Positions 12,169 through 25,161 of a DNA stretch of 64,000 bases are shown in pieces (position 1 is the stretch's first letter; each line of letters starts with the position of its first letter). The notes under the pieces are model-generated. The model did not search any database and was not told the DNA's origin. It worked only from the letters and a program-made list of their open reading frames with translations. The position numbers and the translations under genes were made by a program. Location: NCBI GenBank assembly GCA_016758965.1, contig JAEPRB010000066.1, positions 1 to 64,000 on the forward strand, given 5' to 3'. This DNA is from Circinella minor (lineage: Eukaryota > Mucoromycota > Mucoromycetes > Mucorales > Lichtheimiaceae).

Positions 12169-12797
12169 TCTCTCTTTTTACGCCCAACAACAAAAAAAAA
12201 TAAAAATAAAACTTACTATTTAACTGTCTAACAAAACTTTGCCAATTATTATGTTTAAAATAACGTGGAAGAACATTTTTTGAAAAAGCCGTTGGATTAA
12301 AAACTCGAAATACATCGCCATTATCAGACCAAGTTATAAGATCTTGAATCTCGGGATCTTCTACCATACTTTTTTTTTTTTTTGTCAAATGATTCCATTA
12401 TTATTTTATTATTTCCTCTCTCTCTCTCTCCCCCGGGCCAATATTTGAAAATATAAAGGACTTACTTGAATAGTTTACTAACGAATGCTGCATGCGTTTT
12501 TGTTATTGGTATAGTTGTAAGTGATTGTCCGTCCATTACTGTTTCAAAAGGTTGTAATCGTGTTGTCGTACTATGACTCGTATTACTATTTTATTGTTTA
12601 TTAACGTCAAACCTTAATTTACAACATAGTAATATATATCCCCAAAATAAACAACACAAATACATTTATAATTTTATACCCATAATCATAATAATTATAA
12701 CTTACTCTTGTGAAGGTAATTCATCACCACTATTTTCTTCCATACTTGTGTTTTCATCTTCACTATATCTATTTGATCTTCTGCTACTACTGGACAT
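10895..12797 (-). CDS. Heat-shock-factor-type transcription factor (Sfl1/Mga1-like)
   Basis: Nuclear DNA-binding regulator. Exons 12797-12706, 12585-12466, 12368-12217, 12074-11761, 11665-11608, 11538-11152 and 11037-10895 close to 421 residues. The HSF winged-helix domain (about 63-165) begins AFVSKLFNMVEDP, has the recognition helix [18 protein letters not shown] and ends with [11 protein letters not shown]. The MYGF.KVND and RHPHFRRG versions resemble Sfl1/Mga1 more than classical Hsf1 (MYGWHKV) or Skn7. A coiled-coil-like stretch follows (about 180-243), then a Gln-rich segment and a poly-Asn tract of about 45 residues. Sfl1/Mga1 proteins control morphogenesis and stress responses in yeasts; the role here is unknown. 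Splice phases agree throughout. Confidence 0.88.
12129..12166. repeat. (AC)n microsatellite in an HSF intron
   Basis: About 18 AC units lie within intron 3 of the HSF-type gene. The tract creates spurious Thr-His and Val-Cys open frames on either strand. Confidence 0.9.
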
Positions 12798-13407
12798 CTT
12801 TTTCTTTCATAATCTTGTAACCAGAAAAAAAAAACACCCCTTTTATAATATTTGTATCAGTTATCACACACAAAATAATAATCAATCAATCGTACTCTAT
12901 ATATTATTATTGCTATCAAATAATAATTTAGACTCTATAATAATATATAGTATAGAAACATATACAAATATATACACATGATATGATAACATAACAATAA
13001 AATGATAATAAAAAATAAATAAAAAATACATACCACGTATTAAGTTGATACAAAAATAAAATAAAATAAAATTGATGTTATATTATAATAGAATAATATA
13101 ACAAAAAAAAAAAATAGGATGGACTGTATATATGTATATATCCGTAAACCTATTAATATGATGAAACCAGTATGTGGAAGGAAATAAAATAAAATAAAAA
13201 ATTAAAAAAAGTACAAGTATTAAAAAATAATAATGATATTAAAAATAAAATTTACTTGATGGTTTATGATAAGGTTTAAAAAAAGATAATGATAACAAAA
13301 TAGAACGAAATGAGGGAATAAAAATTCTCAAGCAATGAGAAACTTACAATCGTTAAAAAGCTATATTGTTTTAGTTGGTGACGAAAGCTTTTTTTTGGGA
13401 GGCTTGG

Positions 13408-13465
13408 AGAGAGAGGGAGAGAGAGAGAGAGGGAGAGAGAGAGAGAGGGAGGGAGAGAGGGCGAG
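13408..13465. repeat. GA-rich microsatellite
   Basis: Imperfect (GA)n/(GGGA)n purine tract. Together with the nearby GT tract it explains the low-complexity frames seen here on both strands. Confidence 0.9.
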
Positions 13466-16190
13466 AGGGCGAGTATATAGAAAAAAGGAAGCGGTGATTT
13501 TCGCGTGTGTGTGTGTGTGTGTGTAGTGTGTTTAGTGCAGTGGGAGAAGTTGTTATCCAGTTATACACAGATATAAGACAGAGGTTACCAATAAGGTTCA
13601 ATAAAAGTGCGAGATCAATCAAAGAAAAAAAAAAAAAAAAAGACTGTGTGAGAAAGGTAGGTGAAAAGTGATTAGGTCAAAACTTGAGGTGATGTCACCC
13701 CCCAACTAATCCAATAGCTTGGGATGAAAGGCTTATTTAGGAATCACTAAACCATTCAAGTCTTTCCGATCCACAATGTTGGAAGAATAGTAAATAGAAA
13801 AGAATATAAAAGAAGAAAAACAATCGATTGAATAACCTCAACATGCTTTGTTTATTGTTATTATAAATGCTTTTAACCTATTTAGTACTTTTGTTATTAC
13901 AACTTTATTAAACTACTATCCATACTACACGCCTTAATAAGAAAATCGTAATAAAATGTAGATACGTATAAATAAATAAATAAAAGAAAGAAAGAAATCT
14001 TTTTACGTACGTACATACGTACTGTTATGTTTATTTCTAAGCATAATGATAAAGAGTTTTACAAATCCCTAATAAACTTTATTTAGCTTACCTGCATGTA
14101 CTTCATGCTTTATTTATATCAACATCTAGGTTAAAAAAAAAGGCCATTTTGCCAATTTATTATATAAATACGTATCTTTAGGTAATAAGATTACTGCTAT
14201 CATTATATTGCTTGTTAAAACATGCAAGTAACATTAATACGCCATGTATAATAAATAGTGTTGAATTATATTTACTATCAATTTTAGTTTTATTACGTAC
14301 CCCTAAAAAATATTATTACTAAACATGAATGTGCTGGTAAATAATGTACAGAAGAATACAACAACATATTATATAACAAACTTATTTCAAGGGGAATAAG
14401 CAAAATAAAAATAATACGTATCTTATTTCTTTGTCCATCAATTAAATTATAGTACCATCGATGATCAACAATGATCGGTATCTTTTAAGGTTCATTTTTG
14501 TACGTACCCGAGATTTTAAAGTTATAATGGCTTTTTTTTTTTTTTTTTTGATAAGAAAAGAGAGATATCGATGATTTATTAGATTATCCAATCTATCTAG
14601 GGGAGTTATGTGAATCCCTCCTGCTTCCCACACCCACGATACTCAACACCAACAACTGAATCAAACAGTTTTGATACCGCTGCTAAACTTAAGCTGTAGT
14701 AGAATGATTTGTTTCAATGCGGAGATCACCTTATCTAGTAGTTTCTCTTTCCTACCTAATATGTTACTCTCTATAACTCCTAAAGGCTCCGCAAAAGAGC
14801 CGTTTATTTGAAAATAATATAATAAATTGAACAACATTCTAAATTCTAGTAGTTTTAATATTCATCAATTTGTAGCATCTTTTATCATGTTTAGTAAATA
14901 CTTTAAAAAATATATATATATATATACGAATTACAAACTTGTAGTCAGCCAAAATCCACCCCCCCCCCCTACCACCGAAAAAGTCAGATGGGGGTTACCA
15001 GAAAGATATGGCTTTTTTTTTTGATCTAAAAAACCAATTTAGGCATTACTTTCGATAATTAAGAATAGAGTTCACGAGATTAAAGAATATATAATCATTT
15101 TTGTTCTATGGTTTTCGATATTACCATAAAAGTACATCGTTTTAATTTTTTTTTCTTTGTTCCATTACATTCTACTACTATCATTATTATACAAATATAA
15201 TTTGATTACGTACGTGTTATATAAAATATGTGTAATATTTTCTTTTAGAAATGGTTGCTCAAAAAGTGAGTTTTTCTTGGTAGTGCGTTTTTTTCAAATA
15301 GGGCATTTAAAAAAATTTTCCAAGTTGGCGGGGAAAGAATTATGATTATTGGGGGGGATGAGTTATTTCTTGAAATTAGATATAACAATTGTTCATTATT
15401 AAGATATCAAGGGAGGAGAAAAAAGGGGAAATATGACAACTCTACTTCAGTACCAAAACATTGATTTTTTTTATATATGGTATTCACATACTTTTTTTTT
15501 TCTTAGTGATTATTCTTATCACAAAAGATGTCAAAGAAACATTAACTCTACTATAATATGAAGCATATTACATGGTTCAATTCTATCGTTAATTTCAAAG
15601 CCAGGAATGAAGTACATGAAATTAACGAGGACCTACTATATTCTTTAGTGAAATCATTAGTTTCTGTGTCATAAAAAAACATCAATTTCATCATTGTCCT
15701 CTTCAGTATAACTTGTTAATACGTTGATTATTTCAAAAATATATGGTTTTGGTTGATTCTTTTTACCATATAACTTTTCCATGTCACTTGAGGTATTTTA
15801 GGAAGATTTAATTTGAATATCACGAATATTTTCAAGCATTATAACTAATACGTACGTAAGAGGACAGAAAAAAAAAATTGATATCATTAATATTGAATAC
15901 TCATAAATACAACAGCAACATATTCAAAAATTAAGAACATTTAAATCTTGATTGTAGCCATACAATTCACAGCATATCATTTAAAGACCCATTTTCAATT
16001 CCAAAGACGACATGATCGTGGATATACAAATAGGCAAACGTCTTGGACACAATATAGTAACCCCCCCCCTCCTCCCTTTTTTTTTTTTTTTTTTGCACAG
16101 CCTTGCTTTTTGCACAACCTTTTTTTGGCCAAAATCTCACTTTTTGGACACACCCGGTTTTTTTGTAGCCAAATCCCAACTGTTCAAAAA

Positions 16191-16205
16191 CGGGGTTCAA
16201 CTGTA
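16191..16205 (-). repeat. Possible solo transposon terminus (TACAGTTGAACCCCG)
   Basis: On the minus strand the sequence starts TA, then CAGTTGAACCCCG, followed by a T- and G-rich stretch to about 16060. This resembles Tc1/pogo-type inverted termini next to a TA target. No matching second end was found, so it is only a candidate relic. Confidence 0.25.
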
Positions 16206-17285
16206 AACTTTCATTACAACGTCTCCAGTAATCATTTGTCGTTTTTTTTTTTTTTTTTTTTTTTACATGTAAAAAATGATGTCCCTTGGCACCAGTGGCC
16301 ACAACACACTATCAGTAAGTGATAGAAGCTTTGACACAACACGGCCAACTTGATTCGGTACGTAGTCGTATTGGAGTCAGAACGTCCAATTTAGTTTGCG
16401 TATTATTTACGCTTGATAAATTATTATGGAATACAAGTAATTCAAGTTACGTACCTCATATATTTTTACTTTTTTTAACTTGTTTCTTTTCAAGACGAGG
16501 GAATGTTTTTTTTTTTTTTTGGCTTGTTAATGGTAAGACCATCCTCAGCGGTAGTTGTTACAATGCTGTTAATGTTAACAGTTTCAATAACAACTGCTAG
16601 ACTTCAAAAAAAAGCAATTGCTTGTAAAATGTTTTTTGTTTTTCTAAAATGAGCAAGGAACAATGGTTTGCCGCAAGCAAATGATGTTTTGCAATAATAG
16701 TTTATCGAGTTCGCTTTTGATAATTGGAACTTTCAACTGTAACAATTAGTGTCACAGCATCCGCTGCAGATGGTCTATTCTATAAATAATGACCGATATA
16801 AAAATATTCGATGGCGTATATTATTTATTAACACAGTGTAATACTTTTAACAATGAATTCAAATCATTGTTATACGTATATTTTCCAATTGTGTAATTTT
16901 GTTGCATATAATGAAACAAATTGATATAAATCTCGGAAGGTCACATTCTTCTTGGCACCATCTTAATCTACGTAGTGTTATTCTTCAAACTTAATAGTAA
17001 AACAATTATTAGGCTTTGTTATCTTTTCTTTTTTCTAGTCGAAACACTTGGATAATTTATTATGATATTTAGTCAGCATCTTCTCTATCTTCTTTCTATA
17101 TAAACAAGAAACAGGTACGAACTTGGTTACAAGGTTTCCTTCCAAAGTATAATTTTTCTTTTTAATTTTGGACAGGATAATATTTGAAATTCTCAACTAG
17201 TACGTATGATCATTTATATCTGTCACCTTATCGCTTGCAAATGAGAAATGATTGTCAACTAAAAGTTATATTTCAAGTGATAATA

Positions 17286-18046
17286 CTGTCACCGCTCGCT
17301 ATAACGATATTCGATATAACGATATTTCGATATAACGATCGGGTTTTGGGGTGCAAGACAGATTAAGCAGGGAAATATCGTTAATTTTATATAACGATAT
17401 CCGATAGAGTTTTGGCAAAAATATCGTTATATCGAGCGAACAAATAACCTCTTTATTTTTTTTAAAAGGAAATAATATTAGTTTGTTGAGCATTTTTTGT
17501 CAAGTTTTAATAATTTGAATATCAAATTTATCTTCAGGCACTGTCTCACTAAAAAAAAATCAGTGATATTTTGCTTATGCTTCTTTCTTATAAAAATTAG
17601 ATTTGTTTTTTCCCCAATTGTGCTTGTCTAACTTTTTCTTTGTCAATTGACATGGATTTGTAAACAATAATACGTAGACGGTTTATGATGCTTATCATAA
17701 TATGATACTCCCATTTTCTTCTTATAGGGGATCAGCATTAATTATATGCGATTACGTGGTTGTAATTCAATTAGAAGTAATAAGACGGGGGATATTTGAC
17801 AACGAAAACTGTACAAAAAAAAAGAACCGTTTTATTTTTATAGCTTATTTTTAGTATGGACAATATAAAGTTCTAGAGTTTAGTCTTTTTATAAGACATA
17901 TAGATACAAATAAGGCCAAGTACATCATATGGATGACATTTTATCTGATCATTATAACTCAGATCAAGAATTCGATATAACGATAATTCGATATAACGAT
18001 ACACTTTTGGTCTGACGGGGTGTATCGTTATAGCGAGCGGTGACGG
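17286..18046. mobile_element. Non-autonomous 761-bp inverted-repeat element (pogo/Tc1-like MITE) with TA target duplication
   Basis: Left end CTGTCACCGCTCGCTATAACGATA and right end, read on the other strand, CCGTCACCGCTCGCTATAACGATA match at 23 of 24 positions. TA lies on each outer side (17284-17285 and 18047-18048). Both ends carry subterminal CGATATAACGAT units: 17312 and 17328 on the left, 17973 and 17989 on the right. A further inward-facing end-like sequence (TATCGTTATATCGAGCG, about 17423-17439) means the first about 155 bp could be a smaller element by itself. No transposase frame exists inside. TA duplication and CNGTCACC-type tips suggest pogo/Tc1-mariner mobilisation; the superfamily is inferred. 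Confidence 0.75.
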
Positions 18047-18048
18047 TA

Positions 18049-19532
18049 GGATAATTTCCATAGATCAATCTATTTTAAGATTATTATGTAGGCTTCAATC
18101 AATTCTTAAAAGTGCTAAATATTGGCAATAGATAGCAAGTGTACTACTTGAACCAATAATGCCACAGAAGGGAAAGACTAAAGTGGTTGTTTAAAATATC
18201 AATTATCCTACATAAGAGTAATCGGGATCTGAGGGTGTAATGGAGTAGATACGGAATGAGAAGAAGTGGCAAAGATCAAAGGGATGGAAATATGGGAAGG
18301 TAAATGGTGATGCATCTTGAGCTTAATGCAGTGGCAACGGGAGGGAAACTATACGTCGTATGGACATTTTCATCAGAATTTATAGAATACCTTGTATTTG
18401 GTGCAGTGTTGGAAGTCAAGTATAATTCACATCAGTCATCCATACTTTTTTTTTTCTTCGTACTTAACTGTGGAAACCAATGCATATAGATTCCGTTTTT
18501 TATTATGATTGATAAAAAGTTTGTTTTATAATAATCAAGGCCGTTTAAAAATCAGTATTTTGACACCTTTTGTTGCTCCCATATAAAAGTATGCAGATAT
18601 CTATCTATCTATCAGAATGTTAGTAAAATTATATCTATATAATTTAAATGGGATGATAAATTGCTATAGAGATATTTTCTCTTTAATTTGAATTGTATAC
18701 GCTTTTCTTCATTTTTCGGTCATTTTTTTTTCTCGCTATTCTTTTTGGTAAAATCTGAATCGTGGATCTATTCAAACTATTCTTAATAATTTTATTTCAA
18801 GAAGAGTCATAGGGTATAATTGATGCTAATCAAAAATTATATATACGTCGTATTTTTTGCATAATTTCTAAATACGTATATAATTTTCTACATTGGACAC
18901 GGAGATGCATGATTTATTCATGATTCTTCAAGTTTTTTTTTTTTTTTTTTATTATTTGAGTCTTTATTAATTGTTAATTATTTAGTAATAATGGAGATGT
19001 TTTTTTCTTCTTTAAGAAAAAGCAAAATGTAGTTATAACCCAATCTTTTTTCTACTTATTAAAAACCAATGATTAGCCTTGTGTTATCAAGAAGAACTTT
19101 TCAATGTAGGTGCTGATCATTGTACTGTAAATGCTAAATCGCTGAAGTAAAATAATGTTTCATTGTGGAATAAGTGGATATATGATAATTGATAGTAGTT
19201 TGCTCACGATATGAGTATAACTTGTTACACAACTTATGTTTTGTTGAAACGTCATCTGTGGAAATTTGATTGAAAAGAGAAGGATAATGAAATAAAGAGT
19301 GAATCCTTATCATATAAAACATGATAAATCAATAACAAGTAAATGGGCATCTGTATACTAATTATCTTTTAATTGTTTGTGTGTAATAATATTCACATAA
19401 AAAAAATATGAATTTTAGAATTTCTCAAAATTGGTGAGTTCGAACAAACTGGAGCTTTTTTTTTTTTATATTCTTTTTGGGAGTTAAAAATATATATAAC
19501 AGCAACTTTCTCAACATTCAAAAGAAAAGCGC
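18049..19532. other. Intergenic upstream of the WDR59 gene
   Basis: AT-rich, poly-T runs, no supported gene. Probably includes the WDR59 promoter in the last few hundred bases. Confidence 0.55.
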
Positions 19533-21038
19533 ATGGAACCAGCGCGTGATTGCTCGAACGAAAGAGCAGTTAGCGAACCAAAACATTCGTTACCTTCACA
19601 GAATGGTAAAAATGAAATTATAAAACCACGTAGACTTTCTGATTCTCGTATATTTGATAATACCTCAACAACAATAAGTACAAAGTCTAATGAAGATACC
19701 ATTGACACGACCCCAACCACCAATAATACTTTTAATACAACTCGAGTTCAAACACCTAATCGTCGAAGACCCTCTCATTTATCTTCAGTACCTACAAGTC
19801 GTTCCATTTCACAACAAGAATTTCCTCTTGGTTCATTAGCATGGCAACAACAACAGCAACAACGTCAACGTCCTCATCGATATCCAACTACACCCGGTGT
19901 TGCTGCAGCGACAGCAGCCGCTGTAGCTCAACAGTATCAACCTACAGCTTCACCTACAAAATCGTCATCACAAACACAGGAAGATACTTTTTACCGTAAT
20001 TTAGAAATTCGAGTACACCATTCTGTGGGTAGTATGAGTATTAGTCCTTCATGCAGAGATATTGTTCTTGCAGGGTAAAATTTTCTTTTTTTTAATTTCA
20101 CCATATATCCAGTCAATAGTCCAAAGTTTAACTAAATTTAAATATATATATATATATATGTTAGTCGTCAAGGTTTATTGATTATTGATTTAGAAGATCC
20201 ATGGGTATTACCACGTATATTAACACATTTAAGCAAGTGGGAAGTCGCAGATGTACAATGGAGTCCTTATGTGTCTCGTGAATCCTGGGTGGCATCCACC
20301 GTAAGTTTTCTCTCTCTTATAAGGTATGTAATAATCCTATTTTTTGACATAATAACTAAATTTATATATGTGTGTAAATACATATATTAGTCAAATCAAA
20401 AACTTTTAGTTTGGAATTTAAATTATTCTGGGTCTCAAGCTATTGAAAATGTATTACATGCCCATTCTCGTGCTATTTCTGATATCAATTGGTCACCTCA
20501 TCATCCAGATATGCTTGCTACTTGTTCAGTTGATACTTATGTACATATTTGGGATTTACGATGTGCTGGTCAAAGTAAAGATGACCCTAGTGGTCAACCA
20601 TTACGACCTGCTAATACATTTACATCATGGAATGGTAAAATATTGATGTTTGTGTTTTGTTACGCTAAAAAAAAAAGAACAAAAAAAAAAAAAAACAATT
20701 ATCTTATTAACTATAACTTGTTATATAGCTGCTACGACACAGGTTAAATATAATCGTAAAAGTGAATATTTATTGGCATCAGCTCATGATAAAGATGTCA
20801 AGATTTGGGATATTCGGGTTTGTATATCTGAAATATTTTTATTTATACACATTTTTTTGAAGGACCAAAGACGAAAAAAAAAAAATTGATTTTATGCAAT
20901 AATGGGGGGTTTATAGAAAGGGGCTATTCCAGTAACAACAATTCAAGCTCATACAAAAAAAATTTATGGTATTGATTGGAGTCGACAAAATGATCATGAT
21001 ATTGTTACTTGTAGTTTGGATCATCTTGTCAAAGTATG

Positions 21039-21074
<36 letters not shown>

Positions 21075-24000
21075 ATGAATTTAGCCTTTTGGCGTGTGAA
21101 TGTATGCATGTGTTTGAACAAAAGCTATATTATTTAATATATCCTGAACATGTTTTTTTATTTTTTATTCCTAGTATTGGAATATTCATACACCAGAACA
21201 AGAAGAAGAGTCTATTATGACCAATTCGCCTGTTTGGCGTGCACGTAATACACCTTTTGGTCATGGTGTACTTACAATGCCCCAACGCACAGAGACAACT
21301 CTTTATTTATATGATAAGGATACACCTACTACCCCTGTTCACCGTTTTGAAGGTCACTCAGATACTGTTAAAGAATTTGTATGGAGATGGAAAGGTGGTA
21401 ACGGTTCGGATGGTGGTAAGTTTTATTTTACTTTTAATAAAAGTTGAATAGTAGAAAGAAAAAGGATACAACTCTTAAATTAAAATGAATATATACTTGT
21501 GTGTTTCTTTTTAGATGATCGTGAATTCCAATTGGTAACATGGTCAAAAGATCAATATCTTCGACTTTGGCCAATTACAGAAGATGTGTTGAAAGTTCGT
21601 ATTATGGATGCAAAAATATATCTAAACTGTGAAAGAAAGATGGATTATTAATAGCTTGGGTATAATATATATATATATATAATAGTCCGTAGGTCATAAA
21701 CCAAGTACCAAGAAAACAACTTATCGTGTTCCTGCATCTGCAGTACGACCTGATGGAACAGCTCAGTCTAGGACATTCCAAAAGGTACCTGATGAAGTTG
21801 AAGCTATTCAGGGCCATTTATCTTCTTCTTTGGGGTCTACTGGATTAAGGAAAGAAGGAAGTGAACCGATATCAGCAATGACATTATTTCGTCCTGGTGG
21901 CGTAGGAGGTGGAACTATAGGTATTTCAACAGGTGGATATGATACAACCCCAAATGCCTATCATGAACAGAAATATGCAATTAATCCATTATTATGGATG
22001 CAAAATGTCAAAACGGTTGGTCCACCTACTACTGAACTACGTCGTGCAGCTACTACTGAAAGTACTTATCCCACTGTTGCAGAAGAAATGTCAACAGTAT
22101 TAAGTAAATATGCAACTGCAGGTGTCAAAACCGAAAAAGTAATCTCATCCTTTCTTTTATATATATACAATTATATTTTATAAATTTCAAAAATAGGCAT
22201 TGTTGTTGTGTAATTGCTAATTTTTTTTAACTATAACATTTTTTTTTAGGTAAACGTTGCTTCACGTACATGTACAATTACTTTGCATGGACCTTGGTCA
22301 GATACTGGAAGTACATTTGTTCGTATTACAATACGTTTCAGTGCTCAATACCCTGATAATAGTCCACCTGAATTTGATATTCAAAAGAATAGCATGATGT
22401 CTATTTATTACCGTGCTCATATGTCACAGGAATTAAATACATTGGCAGCAAGTTATACATCTCAAAAACGATGGTGTTTAGAAGCATGTATTCGATGTTT
22501 ACTTGGTGAAACACCCCAAGATGATGTTGAACTAGGACTAGAAAAGGGTACAAGTAAAGATGATATGTTATTTGGCAATGTAAATCAAGCAAATAATACC
22601 AGTTATTGGAATGGATCTGGTACAGTTGACAATGGTGATTCAGATGATGAAATATTTACTGGTCCACCTTTTATGGGAGGTGTGAGTGGTGGTTATGGTA
22701 TACCAGGCAAACGTGTTAGTTTACAAAGTGAAAAGGGTATTGTTGTGGATATGTCATCCAAGCAAACTGCGGATGAAAAAGTACCATTTCCTCGCCTTTG
22801 CGGTGGTGTTTTTTCTGGAAGTGGTAAATGATTTTTTTTTCTTGGATATATAATTTTGGAGAGTTTGAAAGAATATAGAAACTTTAATTTTTGTTTTTTT
22901 TTTTTTTTCGATAGGAAAACTCGTATGTTTCTTTTCAACATTACGTGTAAGTAATTCCAACCGTGAAGATCAAAAAAATGTTGGTGAAAAACGAGATACG
23001 AGACAAACCACTAGTCCAACAAACAATGAAACAAACACTGAATATTTCGAGAACACATATAGCGATTTCTATAAGCATCCGCGCACTTATGAACAATTTG
23101 AAGAGTACAAAGAAATCGCAGCCATGTCAAGGCAAGGACGTAATGCAACAGTGCTTGTAGGAGGTACAGGAAGTGCTTTTGGTGAATATGCCTATGATGA
23201 CGACCCGGATGATATTGATGATGGATTGGCAACGATGACATCGTTGTATTTCAAACCGGATGTAAGTTTTAATTCATTCTATGATCCAGAGTGAAACAAA
23301 AAACTGTGTGTATATGTAAGATATTCATTAACATTATTGTTGTTAGAGCTTTGGGTTGACTGGATCAATGTCAAATAATGGAAACTTGTTGTATCGTAAC
23401 CCCAAAGCAGATCGTATTACATATAATGTGATCCTTGCTGATTTGAGCAAGATATTACCCTATGATTCTGAACTCGCTAAGGAATACATGTAAATAACAG
23501 TAATCAGATTACGGAACGTTTTTTTTTAATAGTATTGTTTATATTGATAAATATTATTTTCTTTTAGATTGACACCTGGTGACCCAGTTAAAGCATGTAC
23601 GCATAATGCTATTGTTTGTCGGAATCACGATCGACCGGACTTATATAAGGTTTGGTCATTAGCGTCGGAAATTGTCAAACGATGTATTCCTTTGGATAAA
23701 GAACGTGGCTGGGCTCCAGAACAAATCGAAGTTTTACAAACAGACGAGAAAAATTTGCATGATATCCGATCTATACTTTATGGACCATCTAAACCAAAAC
23801 AACAATTACAAATACAACAAAAATCAAAAAAGAAAATACCCAAAAAGCGACGTGTCAAATGGGGATTACATCCATTAGGGAGAAAACTTATCAATAACTT
23901 GTAATATTTTTCATAATTTTTTTTTTTATATCCATGTTGGTTTATCATTATTTATGAAAAGTTCGAATTTTTTTTTTCTAAAAAAAAAACACATTGTTTA

Positions 24001-25161
24001 TAGATTAAATCATTTTATTAGTATTGGTGATATACAAACTGCAGCCATGCTTTCGTGTATATTTCATACCAACAATACCCAAGTATCCCGATATTCACAC
24101 CAAGTAAGAAATAATAAACTGAAACTTTTTAATTTTTTTTTTTTATTAATCGGCGACGCTGTCCTCGGGAATAAATTTAGAACGTAGTTGCAGATCACTC
24201 CGAAATGGCAGGTACGAATAGCCTCGACTCGACCAAAATACAATCACAGTCTTTGATGAGAACTGGATCAGGCCCTATTGCGGTACTACCGGGATCTCCT
24301 GATCGTGTGACGACTTCACAATTAAGTTCATCATATGGAACACGAGGTGTAAACTTTTTATCATACTTTTGGGATACGGACAGACAGACACCACCTGGAG
24401 AGAAATCTGCAGCGGAGGCCATGCAACAACAAGAATCAACAGTAACATCTACAGCAAGTGGTTATGCCAAACGAATTACTCGACCATTTACAAATACATT
24501 GACAGCACAACAAAAAGTACCTAGTAATACCGCACCAGGGTTACGTAACATGGGACAACCATTAACACCACCTGGAACCATGGCAACAACAACAAGGACG
24601 ACAGTAAAGCCTCCTTTTGCTCCAACATCTCATCAATTTGCTGTTGTATCTGATAAAGAAGGGAAATTAGTTTATACGGATGAGATGTCAATTGAATTTA
24701 CTAATCTTGAAACATTTGATGGCGACAAGGCGCTTTCATACAATAATGATATTCCTTTGTTGGATCCAAACGATGTTGCAAAGCATGATGTATTGCGACT
24801 CAATTATGCTGAAATGCTTTATCAATGGGGATTGTTGGAAAAGCGAGCGGAAGTATTAAAGTTTTTGAGCCAACCACCAAAGTATCCAACAATAGAAAAA
24901 ACATTAGAGATTGAAATCGGTCGATGTTATATCTGTGGATCAGAAATTAATGTTCATAATCGTATTTGTTATACATGTCGTAAACTACGAAACCAAATTC
25001 GTTGTAGTATATGTCATGTGTTGGTGAAAGGTATCCTTAATTTTTGTACTAAATGTGGTCATGGTGGACATAGTCAACATCTTAAGGATTGGTTTGAACA
25101 ATCAAAAGTATGTCCCACAGGGTGTGGGTGTGTTTGTTTATTAGATGCCACTTCAACATGA
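19533..25161 (+). CDS. WDR59 / Sea3 (Mtc5) subunit of GATOR2 (SEACAT): WD40-RWD-RING protein
   Basis: Vacuole-associated GATOR2/SEACAT scaffold that relieves GATOR1/SEACIT inhibition of TORC1. Fourteen exons close to 1459 residues: 19533-20074, 20165-20300, 20391-20634, 20729-20817, 20917-21033, 21175-21415, 21515-21594, 21686-22138, 22250-22823, 22915-23261, 23347-23489, 23568-23900, 24004-24103, 24181-25161. A Ser/Thr/Gln-rich tail (1-155) precedes a WD40 propeller (about 165-490; units ending VWNL, IWDL, IWDI, YWNI, LWPI). Next come an RWD domain (about 635-725) and a C-terminal zinc/RING module (1381-1453: CYIC, CYTC, CSIC, CTKCGHGGH, CPTGCGC). RWD plus this Cys pattern points to WDR59/Sea3 rather than WDR24/Sea2. 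It is longer than human WDR59 through low-complexity linkers. The intron after 21594 uses an unusual GTTCGT donor. Start: first ATG of the open exon. Confidence 0.9.
21041..21071. repeat. (AT)n microsatellite in a WDR59 intron
   Basis: About 14 AT units inside the intron 21034-21174. Likely length-variable between strains. Confidence 0.85.

Larger units (their letters stand above)
12798..17285. other. Gene-poor region, rich in TACGTA and simple repeats
   Basis: No gene could be supported. It contains a (GA)n-type tract (13408-13465) and a (GT)n tract (about 13504-13523), both upstream of the HSF gene, many homopolymers, and at least sixteen TACGTA palindromes between 13960 and 17205. Short hairpin: GGCTC/GAGCC near 14784-14802. 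On the minus strand, 15800-15655 reads as a 40-codon uninterrupted frame of plausible composition, possibly a gene relic. Confidence 0.5.

Noticed and set aside
12040..12231. Open frames rich in Thr-His or Val-Cys across the AC microsatellite
   Set aside because: Simple-repeat artefact inside an HSF intron.
13335..13622. Gly-Glu-Arg and Ser-Leu-rich frames on both strands
   Set aside because: They translate the GA/GT microsatellite; no domain, no splice context.
14784..14802. GGCTC/GAGCC hairpin followed by T-rich DNA, bacterial-terminator-like
   Set aside because: Eukaryotic context; five-base stem in 64 kb is expected by chance.
15948..16322. Overlapping frames of 64-124 codons on both strands
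   Set aside because: Driven by C-runs and T-runs, no recognisable motif; region looks like transposon-end debris.
17184..18061. Small frames inside the 761-bp inverted-repeat element as possible transposase
   Set aside because: About 60 codons each, reading through the repeated CGATATAACGAT units; no DDE motifs.
19511..19723. Antisense frame over WDR59 exon 1
   Set aside because: Shadow of the low-complexity N-terminal coding region.
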